Source of the DNA: Clostridia bacterium
Lineage (GTDB): Bacteria > Bacillota > Clostridia > Oscillospirales > Acutalibacteraceae
Assembly: GCA_017631705.1 (NCBI GenBank)
Contig: JAGBSU010000046.1
Span: 1 to 6,740, forward strand
DNA: 6,740 nt
Direction: 5' to 3'
Position 1 is the stretch's first letter; every line of letters starts with the position of its first letter. Below are positions 1 through 6,644 of this stretch, in pieces. Under the pieces are notes generated by a model. The model searched no databases and was not told the DNA's origin. It saw only the letters and a list, made by a program, of their open reading frames with translations. Made by a program: the position numbers and the translations under genes.

Positions 1-862
1 ACTCACCAACATCTTTTCCGCCATTTCTTCCTTTTCCAAGGTCAAATGTTTCATCACAGCATATATTAAAATATTGACTACTGAACAGAGGCATGTACTG
101 TTCTATTAATGATTTTACCAGTTCGTAACTTTCAGGATTTGAAACATCAATGGTATGATGGGTTCCTTCTTCTACCCAATGATGCTGTTGTGGATTAAAA
201 TTTTCAAGTTCACAAAGATGGCTGTATTTTTCATTTTGCAAAAGACGATACAAATGACCAAAACAAGCAAGTGAAGGTATTAATTCAACGAACCGTTCCT
301 TACAATAACTATCAAGTTCCTTGATTTCCTCAGCGGTTAACGGCTCCTGACCTTCATTGATTTCTGCATATTCGGCAAAGGCGAAAGCATGTTCCACATA
401 TAACTGCAAAACATTTATTTTATAGGATGCAATCTTATCTACTAATTTTTTTAATGTTTCAAGTGTGGGTATTCGGCCTCTGGTAACATCGTGATAAAAA
501 CCTCTGTATGAAAATTCAGGTTTGTCATGTATTTCAACATACGGTAATGTTTTACCCTGCATTAAAAGTTGTTTTAAAGTTTGCAAACCATAAAAAGCTC
601 CTGCCGATGATTTTGCAACTATTAAAATGCCGTTTTCATCTACAGTAAGACTATATTCCTCAGTTGATTGAACATCGTGTCTAATGACGAGTTCTCCAAC
701 ATTCGGTTGATTTTTATCTGCATAAGTGTCGAAAAGTCTATTGGTTTCCTTTATAACCCTACTGTCACAATTATCTGCAACAAGAACAGGATTAACAAAT
801 TCAAAACTACCTTCTTTTATTTCCGTAAAAGTTGGTTTTGGAATAAAAAATTTATTGTTCAT
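1..862 (-). CDS. Beta-N-acetylhexosaminidase, glycoside hydrolase family 20 (partial, 3' end cut)
   Basis: The first 287 codons are present; the gene runs off the left edge. GH20 enzymes release terminal beta-linked GlcNAc or GalNAc with substrate-assisted catalysis. Residues 1-112 fit the GH20b-type N-terminal domain, including AGAFYGLQTLKQLL (87-100). The TIM-barrel begins with FSYRGFYHDVTRGRIPTLET (117-136), where Arg120 is the usual sugar-binding Arg. VLQLYVEHAFAF (151-162), PSLACFGH (196-203) and FNICCDETFDLGKGR (265-279) follow, with Asp270-Glu271 as the catalytic pair. No signal peptide or membrane segment is present, so it probably acts in the cytoplasm on imported saccharides. The start at 862 is preferred over an in-frame ATG at 952, because the promoter -10 overlaps the upstream ATG. 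The first 300 window bases hold 105 G+C (35%) by hand count, lower than the operon samples, which may indicate separate origin. Confidence 0.9.
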   Translation of the reverse strand, partial: MNNKFFIPKPTFTEIKEGSFEFVNPVLVADNCDSRVIKETNRLFDTYADKNQPNVGELVIRHDVQSTEEYSLTVDENGILIVAKSSAGAFYGLQTLKQLLMQGKTLPYVEIHDKPEFSYRGFYHDVTRGRIPTLETLKKLVDKIASYKINVLQLYVEHAFAFAEYAEINEGQEPLTAEEIKELDSYCKERFVELIPSLACFGHLYRLLQNEKYSHLCELENFNPQQHHWVEEGTHHTIDVSNPESYELVKSLIEQYMPLFSSQYFNICCDETFDLGKGRNGGKDVGE

Positions 863-872
863 AATTATAAAC

Positions 873-891
873 TGCCTTTCCGCGAAAGGCA
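873..891 (-). promoter_or_regulatory. Perfect 8-bp inverted repeat in the GH20 leader
   Basis: The arms TGCCTTTC and GAAAGGCA flank a 3-nt GCG loop (minus-strand sense) and would form a compact hairpin in the leader RNA. The best ribosome site for the GH20 ATG, GGAAAGG, lies mostly in the 3' arm about 12 nt before the start, so folding would mask it. There is no T-run after it, which argues against a terminator. It could be a translational control hairpin or a protein operator; which one is not decidable from the sequence. Confidence 0.55.
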
Positions 892-950
892 CTGACGGTG
901 TCAAACTTTCGCTAATAAATTTTTTGATATAACAACCTCGACTTTTTTTC

Positions 951-978
951 ATTGTAACACAACTTTTACTTTTGTCAA
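951..978 (-). promoter_or_regulatory. Sigma-A-type promoter for the GH20 gene
   Basis: On the minus strand a perfect TTGACA (-35, 978-973) is followed after 16 nt by TACAAT (-10, 956-951). Transcription would start near 944, giving a leader of about 80 nt before the GH20 ATG at 862. The -35 lies only 14 bp past the stop of the cinA fusion gene. I see no hairpin-plus-T-run terminator in the gap, so read-through from the operon is also possible. Confidence 0.8.
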
Positions 979-992
979 CCTTTTTTAGACGT

Positions 993-3900
993 TTACCACT
1001 TGGGTAATACCACTTGATAAGCCGTTTTGTCGGTAACGGAATAATAATGCCGCAAAATTTGAACGTACGTCCAACCTTCTTCGTTGGCATAGCCCACGGC
1101 ACCCATTTGGCTGAGGCCCACACCATGACCGTAGCCTTGCGTAGTAATGGTCACCATCTGTGTAGCGGCATCAAATTCCGTTCGGAAGGCATGGGAACGC
1201 ATTATTGTATTCCCGATTATACTACGTATTTGATTCCCCGTTAACACTTTTTTCTTTCCTTTGGCATCCAAATAGTAGAAATTCGTTTGGTACACATAAT
1301 TCCACGCATCACCCTTGCCGGCAGTACCGTCGCCGTCGTATGACAACGCACGAAGCGGTACTACGTCGTTATCGGTGGTAAATTGCTCGGCAGGCATGGT
1401 ACTGCCCTCATACTTCGTAGCAACCCATTGTTGAATCTTGGTATACAAGTCATCTCGTGTCAGTGTTACTTGGCTGACAAAATTGCCGGGTCCTCTGTAC
1501 TTGGCATAGGTATTCGCATCGTCATATTTACTGACAACGCTTTGATTATACGGCAAATATCCCGTCCATACGCGATTGCTCGAGGCGGTATATCCACCGG
1601 TAGACGAAAAGTATGGCGTAAAACACGGCATGTCGGATATCTCCGTTTTGCTTAAATCCAACAGTTTCACACCGGTCACTTCACCAACAGCATCATAGAT
1701 TTTTTTGTCGGTTTTATTGGAAAGGTTCAATGGCTCAAACGCATAGTCATATACCTTGCCGTCAGCACAGTGATTTAAAATGTAGGTGTATGCAGCAACA
1801 GCCTGCGCTTTTTGCGCTTCAGTGGAATTTACCATACTGCTGGCCGTACCTAACTCCACTTTCACCACATGAGTCAGCACCCGTTGCAGCTGTTCTTTGG
1901 TTTTCGGGCGAATAACGCCGCCAACCGTGCAATCGGCAAGTGCCGAATCCACTACGCCGGTGTTTCTCACGGCAAACAGTTCCATGAATTGTTGTTCCGG
2001 AATTGAACCCGCCACAGTGCCTTCCACCGGTCCTGTCACATGCGAAGGTGTGGTAGGTTTAGTGGTTGTCGCTACCGTTGTTGTAGTCGTCACGGCTGTC
2101 GATTCGGTGATTGTCGTAACCGCTGTCTTGTCGGTTGTCATCTTTTCTGTTGTGGGGGTTGGCTTTTTCGTCGTAGTCGTTGTTTTAGACGGTTCGGTAG
2201 TGGTCGATTCTATGGTGGTTTCCGCCGTTGTTTCCTCCGTCACCGTGCTCCCCGTTGTTGTGGGCGTGATTTGCGTGATGTTTTCCTTTTCCAACCAACC
2301 TTTGGGCATTTTCACACTGCGATTCACACGCGCCTTGGATAAATCATTTTTTGCGTCTTCGCTGGCACGCACTTTACGTGCCACCACCACGATACGCGCA
2401 CCGTTATAGCCATAGTCTATCGGTGTTGTCAACAGCAACAATCGGTCGCCTTCCACCACATCTACCGGTGTATCAAAGAGAGAGCGCATACGAATTTGCA
2501 TGACGTGATTGATAAAATCTTCGTCGTTTTCAAACGTCATTTTATCGTAGTCAAATTCTTGCTCATCGGTGTCATCCACCAGCATGACGGCAAATATTTT
2601 ATATCCGCTTTCCTGATACAACGTACTCATCGTGAAAGAGGGATGCTCGCGCAAAAAGGCTATTTCTGTGTAATTCTCCAACGCCGAAAACATCTGGCCG
2701 TTGTTGGAATTATTACCGAAAATCGTTATTGTTTGCGGCATCATTCCCTCTTGCCATTGAATACCGCCCTCCACATACGGCACACCGTACGTCGAGGCTT
2801 TTCCATAAAAGTCATGGGATTTATAATATCCCAAAGACGGTTCTTCCATGACCGGGTAGTTAATCGACATGCCTTCCACGGTTATCCAACCGCGGACGTC
2901 GTCGTTACTTTGGTACAACGACATAAACTGGGTTAGCATACCTTGCGGATACACCACGTTCGAGCTATTCACCGGCACTTCGTTCTTATACTTATCCCAT
3001 AACTCGTCGAATTTTTTTTGGTTGCGGTAAGGGGTATACCAATAATAATAGAAAAAGAATGTGGCGGCAATCAACAGCACCAACAGAAGCGATGACCATC
3101 GCAACCACAAGGTGCGACGCTGTTTGACGGTAAAATCCGCCGGTTTCACCGTGCGTTCGACGGGCGACAACTGTTCCCACAACTGTCCGCCTGCCATAAC
3201 ACCCGGTAAGGCTTCTAAATAGCGGCGCGTCATATCCAACGCGTATGAGGTGGCAACATGGCGAATGTGTTCACGATCCTCTTCCCCATGTCCTGCTAAA
3301 ATCTTTTTCACCCATACGCGTTTTTCGTCTGCCAAAGCAACATATACCGTACCAACGGCTTTGCCTTCGCTGGTATCCGGTCCGGCAACACCAGTGATAC
3401 CAACACCAATATCGGCACCGCCGCGCAACCGGACACCCATTGCCATGGCACTTGCGGTTTCGGGAGAAACTGCACCTTTTTGTTCTAATATTTCTTCGGA
3501 AACACCGAGCATTTGGTGCTTGATTTCCTTGGAATAAGCGGCAACACCGCATTCAAACACACGAGAAGCACCCGAAACCTCGGTGAGCTTTCCGGAAAGA
3601 ACACCCGCGGTACACGATTCTGCGGTAGCGATTTTCATGTTTTTTTCGCCCAGCAGCGTCACCACGCGTTTGGGTAAGTTACCGGCATCAACACCGTATA
3701 CGGCATTCCCCAAACGATCGCAAATTTCTGTTATGATCGGTTCGCAAAGGGTATCCGCTTCTTCTTTAGTTGCCGCTTTGGCGGTGATTCGAATAATGAT
3801 TTCTCCTTCTTTGGCATACGGTGCCACTGTCGGATTATCATTGCTCATCAAGTCTTGCAAACGCTCACCGATAGCCGATTCGGCAATGCCAAACACGCCG

Positions 3901-4442
3901 ATGGTATGCGAATGAATGGTGCCACCGGAGCATTGCGACAAGTACGGTGCCACGTATTCGGTAAACATAAGCGTTAGTTCATACGGCGGTCCGGGGAGTA
4001 AAACAACTTTTTTATCGCCCGATTCTATCACACAACCGGGAGCAGTGCCACGATCGTTCGGCAACACAAGGCATCCTTGCGGTAACATAGCTTGCTTGCG
4101 ATTGTTTTCGGTATATTCTTTGCCGGTGCTGGCAAAATACTCTTGAATACGCCCCAAACTTTCTTCGTGCAGTTCAAGTGGCAAATCTAATACTTGTGCC
4201 GTTACTTCTCTGGTGACATCGTCTTCTGTCGGCCCTAATCCACCGGTTAAAATAACCATGTCGCTGCGCAAAAGTGCCGTTTTTAACGTTTGGCCCAGAC
4301 GTTCTTTATTATCGCCAACCGTGGACTGGTATAAAATATCAATTCCGTAAGCCGCTAATTCGCGCGACAAAAACTGGCTGTTGGAGTTAAGAATATCACC
4401 CAACAACAACTCTGTTCCCACCGAAATGATTTCCGCATTCAT
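993..4442 (-). CDS. cinA: CinA - TM - pseudosortase B - Thr-rich linker - SpoIID fusion protein
   Basis: A single open frame of 1149 codons starts at an ATG 7 nt after AGAGGTG (4456-4450) and 19 nt after thiI. Residues 1-414 are a full-length CinA. The N-terminal MoCF-like/ADP-ribose pyrophosphatase-type domain shows GTELLLGDILNSNSQFLS (9-26) and GGLGPTEDDVT (67-77); the C-terminal nicotinamide-nucleotide amidase-type domain shows AESCTAG (274-280) and ITGVAGP (349-355). CinA proteins normally end near here. The frame continues through a basic stretch (KQRR, 440-443), a membrane segment (about 449-469), a class B sortase-like domain (about 495-692) without catalytic His and Cys, a Thr-rich linker (about 726-800) and a SpoIID domain (about 838-1137). 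The SpoIID part shows KVELG (Glu863, candidate catalytic acid), AQKAQAVAAYTY, LTGNQIRSIIG, MRSHAFR and GYGHGVGLSQMGA. SpoIID-family enzymes are lytic transglycosylases acting on peptidoglycan glycan strands. Predicted topology places CinA in the cytoplasm and the rest outside. The domain calls are firm. Whether it is made as one polypeptide is less certain, since Met416 lies right at the junction. Confidence 0.88.
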   Translation of the reverse strand: MNAEIISVGTELLLGDILNSNSQFLSRELAAYGIDILYQSTVGDNKERLGQTLKTALLRSDMVILTGGLGPTEDDVTREVTAQVLDLPLELHEESLGRIQEYFASTGKEYTENNRKQAMLPQGCLVLPNDRGTAPGCVIESGDKKVVLLPGPPYELTLMFTEYVAPYLSQCSGGTIHSHTIGVFGIAESAIGERLQDLMSNDNPTVAPYAKEGEIIIRITAKAATKEEADTLCEPIITEICDRLGNAVYGVDAGNLPKRVVTLLGEKNMKIATAESCTAGVLSGKLTEVSGASRVFECGVAAYSKEIKHQMLGVSEEILEQKGAVSPETASAMAMGVRLRGGADIGVGITGVAGPDTSEGKAVGTVYVALADEKRVWVKKILAGHGEEDREHIRHVATSYALDMTRRYLEALPGVMAGGQLWEQLSPVERTVKPADFTVKQRRTLWLRWSSLLLVLLIAATFFFYYYWYTPYRNQKKFDELWDKYKNEVPVNSSNVVYPQGMLTQFMSLYQSNDDVRGWITVEGMSINYPVMEEPSLGYYKSHDFYGKASTYGVPYVEGGIQWQEGMMPQTITIFGNNSNNGQMFSALENYTEIAFLREHPSFTMSTLYQESGYKIFAVMLVDDTDEQEFDYDKMTFENDEDFINHVMQIRMRSLFDTPVDVVEGDRLLLLTTPIDYGYNGARIVVVARKVRASEDAKNDLSKARVNRSVKMPKGWLEKENITQITPTTTGSTVTEETTAETTIESTTTEPSKTTTTTKKPTPTTEKMTTDKTAVTTITESTAVTTTTTVATTTKPTTPSHVTGPVEGTVAGSIPEQQFMELFAVRNTGVVDSALADCTVGGVIRPKTKEQLQRVLTHVVKVELGTASSMVNSTEAQKAQAVAAYTYILNHCADGKVYDYAFEPLNLSNKTDKKIYDAVGEVTGVKLLDLSKTEISDMPCFTPYFSSTGGYTASSNRVWTGYLPYNQSVVSKYDDANTYAKYRGPGNFVSQVTLTRDDLYTKIQQWVATKYEGSTMPAEQFTTDNDVVPLRALSYDGDGTAGKGDAWNYVYQTNFYYLDAKGKKKVLTGNQIRSIIGNTIMRSHAFRTEFDAATQMVTITTQGYGHGVGLSQMGAVGYANEEGWTYVQILRHYYSVTDKTAYQVVLPKW
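2043..2267 (-). repeat. Thr-rich low-complexity linker between pseudosortase and SpoIID domains
   Basis: Fusion residues about 726-800 are dominated by Thr with Glu, Lys, Pro, Ser, Val and Ala, including runs such as KTTTTTKKPTPTT and AVTTTTTVATTTKPTT. This is an extracytoplasmic stalk-like linker that would hold the SpoIID domain away from the membrane, and it could be O-glycosylated. The DNA is degenerate-repeat-like (ACN codons), so length variation between strains is plausible. The opposite strand gives a Val-rich open frame that is only a shadow. Confidence 0.85.
2367..2960 (-). other. Catalytically dead class B sortase domain within the cinA fusion
   Basis: Fusion residues about 495-692 align with the intact sortase encoded at 5631-6644. 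Shared landmarks are TPYR/QPYR after the membrane segment, VYPQG/VYPEG, the FMSLYQSNDDVRGWI-type helix, YKIFAVM/YKVFAVM, MRSLFD/RRSLFD, ARIVVVARKVR/ARTVVVARRVR and a KMPKGW/LMPKMW tail. At the active site, YGHN has become FGNN (His to Asn577) and TLSTC has become LLTTP (Cys to Pro674); only Arg683 remains. The loop between the lost Cys and Arg is three residues shorter. Transpeptidation by the known mechanism is therefore not expected. A binding or scaffold role is my inference. Confidence 0.88.
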
Positions 4443-4461
4443 GGTTTTTCACCTCTGTTTT

Positions 4462-5628
4462 TCAGATTTTTCGATAACGTACCCCTGCAACAGCTTCCTC
4501 AATCAATTCTTCAACCGGTAATACCGCTTCTGCCGCTTCCAATTCCTCCAAGCGCGGACGCGTACGAGGGTGACGGGGTGTAAACACTGTACAACAATCT
4601 TCGTACGGTTGAATGGAAATATCAAAAGTATCAATATGCCGTGAAACGGCAATGATTTCTTCCTTGTCCATACCGATGACAGGACGCAACACCGGCAACT
4701 CTGCCACCGCATCGGTACACGCCAAAGCCGGTAAGGTTTGGCTGGCGACTTGTCCGACGCTTTCACCGGTTATCAACGCCAAACAATCGTTTTCCTTTGC
4801 CAAGCGTGCGGCAATACGCATCATAAACCGCCGCATAATCAGCGTAAACAATTCTTCGGGGCAATGCTTGCCGATTTCCTCTTGAATGTGGGTAAAAGGA
4901 ACAATGCCGAGCGACATGTGTCCTGCATATTCACTCACTTTTTCTAACAACGACACCACTTTCATCTCGGCTCGTTCGCTGGTGTAGGGCGGTGATGCAA
5001 AATGAACAGCCGTTAGGGCAATGCCGCGTTTTGCCATCATATACGCCGCCACCGGTGAATCAATCCCACCCGAAATCAAAATCGCCGCCTTGCCGCCGGT
5101 ACCTACCGGCATACCGCCGGCACCCGGTTGCTGCGGACCGTGAATATACGCACCGAAATCACGAATTTCTATCCAGACCGTCACTTCCGGCTCATGCACA
5201 TCTACCGTCAGGTGAGGAAATGCCTCTAACAAAGCGCCCCCCACTTCGGCACAGATTTGCGGTGAGGTAAGCGGAAATTGCTTATCTGCTCGCTTGGCTT
5301 CCACCTTAAAGGTGCGTGCCGTCTGCAACGGTTCTGCCAAGTATTCTGCCGCCGCTTTGGTGATTTTTGCAATATCCTTTTCGACAACACAAGCACGGGA
5401 AAAGGCGGAAATGCCAAACACCTTGGCAACACATTCGCTGACCATATCCCAATCGGTAAACTCGTCACGCGGTTCAATGTATACGGTGGACTGTGCTTTA
5501 CGAAGGGTAAAGTTTCCCAACCGACGCAAACGGTGACGCAGGTTTTTAAGCAACACCTCTTCAAAGGTACTGCGATTTAAGCCTTTGAGTGCCAACTCAC
5601 CGTTTTTAATTAAAATAATTTCTTTCAT
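4462..5628 (-). CDS. thiI: tRNA 4-thiouridine sulfurtransferase ThiI
   Basis: The 388-residue cytoplasmic enzyme adenylates uridine 8 of tRNA with ATP and replaces its oxygen with sulfur received from a cysteine desulfurase; in some bacteria it also serves thiamine thiazole synthesis. The start is MKEIILIKNGELALKG, the family's usual N-terminus. A ferredoxin-like and THUMP tRNA-binding region spans about 1-165, followed by the typical GGMPVGTGGK linker (171-180). The PP-loop ATP site SGGIDSP is at 186-192. Further family motifs are ITGESVGQVASQTL (286-299), LPVLRPVIGMDKEEI (311-325) and PYEDCCTVF (341-349); Cys345 or Cys346 is the likely sulfur-handling cysteine. There is no C-terminal rhodanese domain, so this is the short form, which usually works with a dedicated desulfurase, consistent with the desulfurase end two genes upstream. 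It begins 2 nt after the sortase stop. Confidence 0.95.
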   Translation of the reverse strand: MKEIILIKNGELALKGLNRSTFEEVLLKNLRHRLRRLGNFTLRKAQSTVYIEPRDEFTDWDMVSECVAKVFGISAFSRACVVEKDIAKITKAAAEYLAEPLQTARTFKVEAKRADKQFPLTSPQICAEVGGALLEAFPHLTVDVHEPEVTVWIEIRDFGAYIHGPQQPGAGGMPVGTGGKAAILISGGIDSPVAAYMMAKRGIALTAVHFASPPYTSERAEMKVVSLLEKVSEYAGHMSLGIVPFTHIQEEIGKHCPEELFTLIMRRFMMRIAARLAKENDCLALITGESVGQVASQTLPALACTDAVAELPVLRPVIGMDKEEIIAVSRHIDTFDISIQPYEDCCTVFTPRHPRTRPRLEELEAAEAVLPVEELIEEAVAGVRYRKI

Positions 5629-5630
5629 AA

Positions 5631-6644
5631 TCAGCGGTATTCCTCCGGCAATTCGTTTTTGGTAGCAATATACCACATTTTCGGCATCAAAACATCGTCA
5701 TTAAGCGTTGTTTTCAGCGTATCAACCGTCGCTTCTTCCCCCTCACGCACCCGACGCGCCACAACGACGGTTCGAGCATCGGTTAAGTGCGTTTCGCGTT
5801 TGTTAGAGCAAGTGGAAAGCGTGATAATTTCATCGGTTTCTTGAATATCAACATCGTTAAAATCAAAGAGAGAACGACGGCGGATTTCTTCGGTAAATTT
5901 TAAAAACGAGTTATCGGTAAATTTGGTACGCAGATAATTAAACATCGGCTCTTGACGGGTATCGGCATTGATAATCATAACCGCAAAAACTTTATACGTT
6001 CTCACCTCGCCATTCCACGTGTTGAGCGTCAATGTGGTTAACCGTTGTGCGTATTCCAGTTTTCCTTTTGCCAGCAAGTTAAAGCGGGAAAACATAAGTC
6101 CACTATTGAGGTTATGACCGTAAATTATCAAATTACGGTTGGTTGCCCCAATGGACAAGTCGTTGCGATAATCAAAATACAGCGTACCCGCTTTTTCCGG
6201 TTGTTTTAGATAGTTTTTATCCAAATAAAAATCGTTATCCACCGTTTGTACCACCGGATTATCAATCGCACCGTTAAACAAATCATTACCCGTGGTGGCA
6301 AAAGTCAACCATGCTTTAATGTCGTGGTTGCGGCGATAGAGTGATAAAAAGGAAGGGTCGATGCCTTCCGGATAAACGGTAGTATCCTCGGTATCTTCCG
6401 GCACGGAGGACGGTTGATCTTGCTCTGTGTAATACCACTTTTGTGCCGTTTCGGTGACCTTTTGTGTCCGATACGGTTGTAGCAGTAAATCATCAATCAA
6501 ATAACCGGCACAGCCGATAAAAACAATTAACGCCGCTAAAAACACAAGCTTGCGAATCCATTCCCGCAAGCTGTCACCACGCACCGGAATAAAGGATTTT
6601 AAAAAAGATGTTCCTCTTTTTTTGTGAGTATTATTTTTTTTCAT
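5631..6644 (-). CDS. srtB: Class B sortase (membrane-anchored transpeptidase)
   Basis: The 337-residue protein is a cysteine transpeptidase of the sortase family, which links surface proteins to the cell wall or to each other. A basic cytoplasmic N-terminus (residues 1-32) precedes one membrane segment at about 33-50, so the catalytic domain (about 90-300) faces outward. The class B pattern is clear: YPEGI and SLYRRNHDIKAWL near 91-113, DNDFYLDKNYL at 136-146, His177 in YGHN, Cys279 in TLSTC and Arg291 in ARTVVVARRVR. The catalytic triad is thus intact. The ATG overlaps the upstream stop and has an AAAGGAG site at 6663-6657, spaced about 12 nt. It lies between the desulfurase and thiI, an odd place for a sortase. 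No LPXTG- or NPQTN-type substrate is encoded in the window, so the target is unknown. Residues 58-323 align colinearly with the sortase-like domain of the cinA fusion, which marks the two as paralogues. Confidence 0.93.
   Translation of the reverse strand: MKKNNTHKKRGTSFLKSFIPVRGDSLREWIRKLVFLAALIVFIGCAGYLIDDLLLQPYRTQKVTETAQKWYYTEQDQPSSVPEDTEDTTVYPEGIDPSFLSLYRRNHDIKAWLTFATTGNDLFNGAIDNPVVQTVDNDFYLDKNYLKQPEKAGTLYFDYRNDLSIGATNRNLIIYGHNLNSGLMFSRFNLLAKGKLEYAQRLTTLTLNTWNGEVRTYKVFAVMIINADTRQEPMFNYLRTKFTDNSFLKFTEEIRRRSLFDFNDVDIQETDEIITLSTCSNKRETHLTDARTVVVARRVREGEEATVDTLKTTLNDDVLMPKMWYIATKNELPEEYR
5641..5646 (-). promoter_or_regulatory. Ribosome binding site that fixes the thiI start
   Basis: GGAGGA on the minus strand lies 12 nt before the ATG at 5628-5626, inside the last codons of the sortase gene. 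It favours that ATG over an in-frame ATG 48 nt upstream (5676). The longer start would add 16 non-family residues and overlap the sortase gene. Confidence 0.75.

Noticed and set aside
668..932. Two short plus-strand open frames opposite the start of the GH20 gene
   Set aside because: They overlap the GH20 coding region and its promoter antisense, have no plausible start signals, and their peptides look like AT-rich translation noise.
900..935. Possible catabolite-response (cre) element near TTATTAGCGAAAGTTTGA
   Set aside because: Only the central AGCG core fits; the flanking TG and CA positions do not match the consensus well enough.
863..992. Terminator after the cinA fusion gene
   Set aside because: The only hairpin (891-873) has no T-run in either direction and lies downstream of the GH20 promoter, so it is more likely part of the GH20 leader.
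1897..2409. 170-codon Val-rich plus-strand open frame, and an overlapping 100-codon Arg/Cys-rich one (2040-2342)
   Set aside because: Both are antisense reflections of the Thr-rich linker (ACN repeats read backwards). They have no ribosome site or family resemblance and lie fully inside a well-supported gene.
5629..5676. Longer thiI start adding 16 residues (MVYCYQKRIAGGIPLI)
   Set aside because: It overlaps the sortase gene by 46 nt and the added residues are not family-like. The GGAGGA site at 5646-5641 serves the downstream ATG.
6495..6545. Lipobox-like FIGC (residues 42-45) in the sortase N-terminus
   Set aside because: Hydrophobic residues continue on both sides of the Cys (VFLAALIVFIGCAGYLI), as in a membrane helix, and the position is late for a lipoprotein signal. 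Class B sortases are membrane-anchored.
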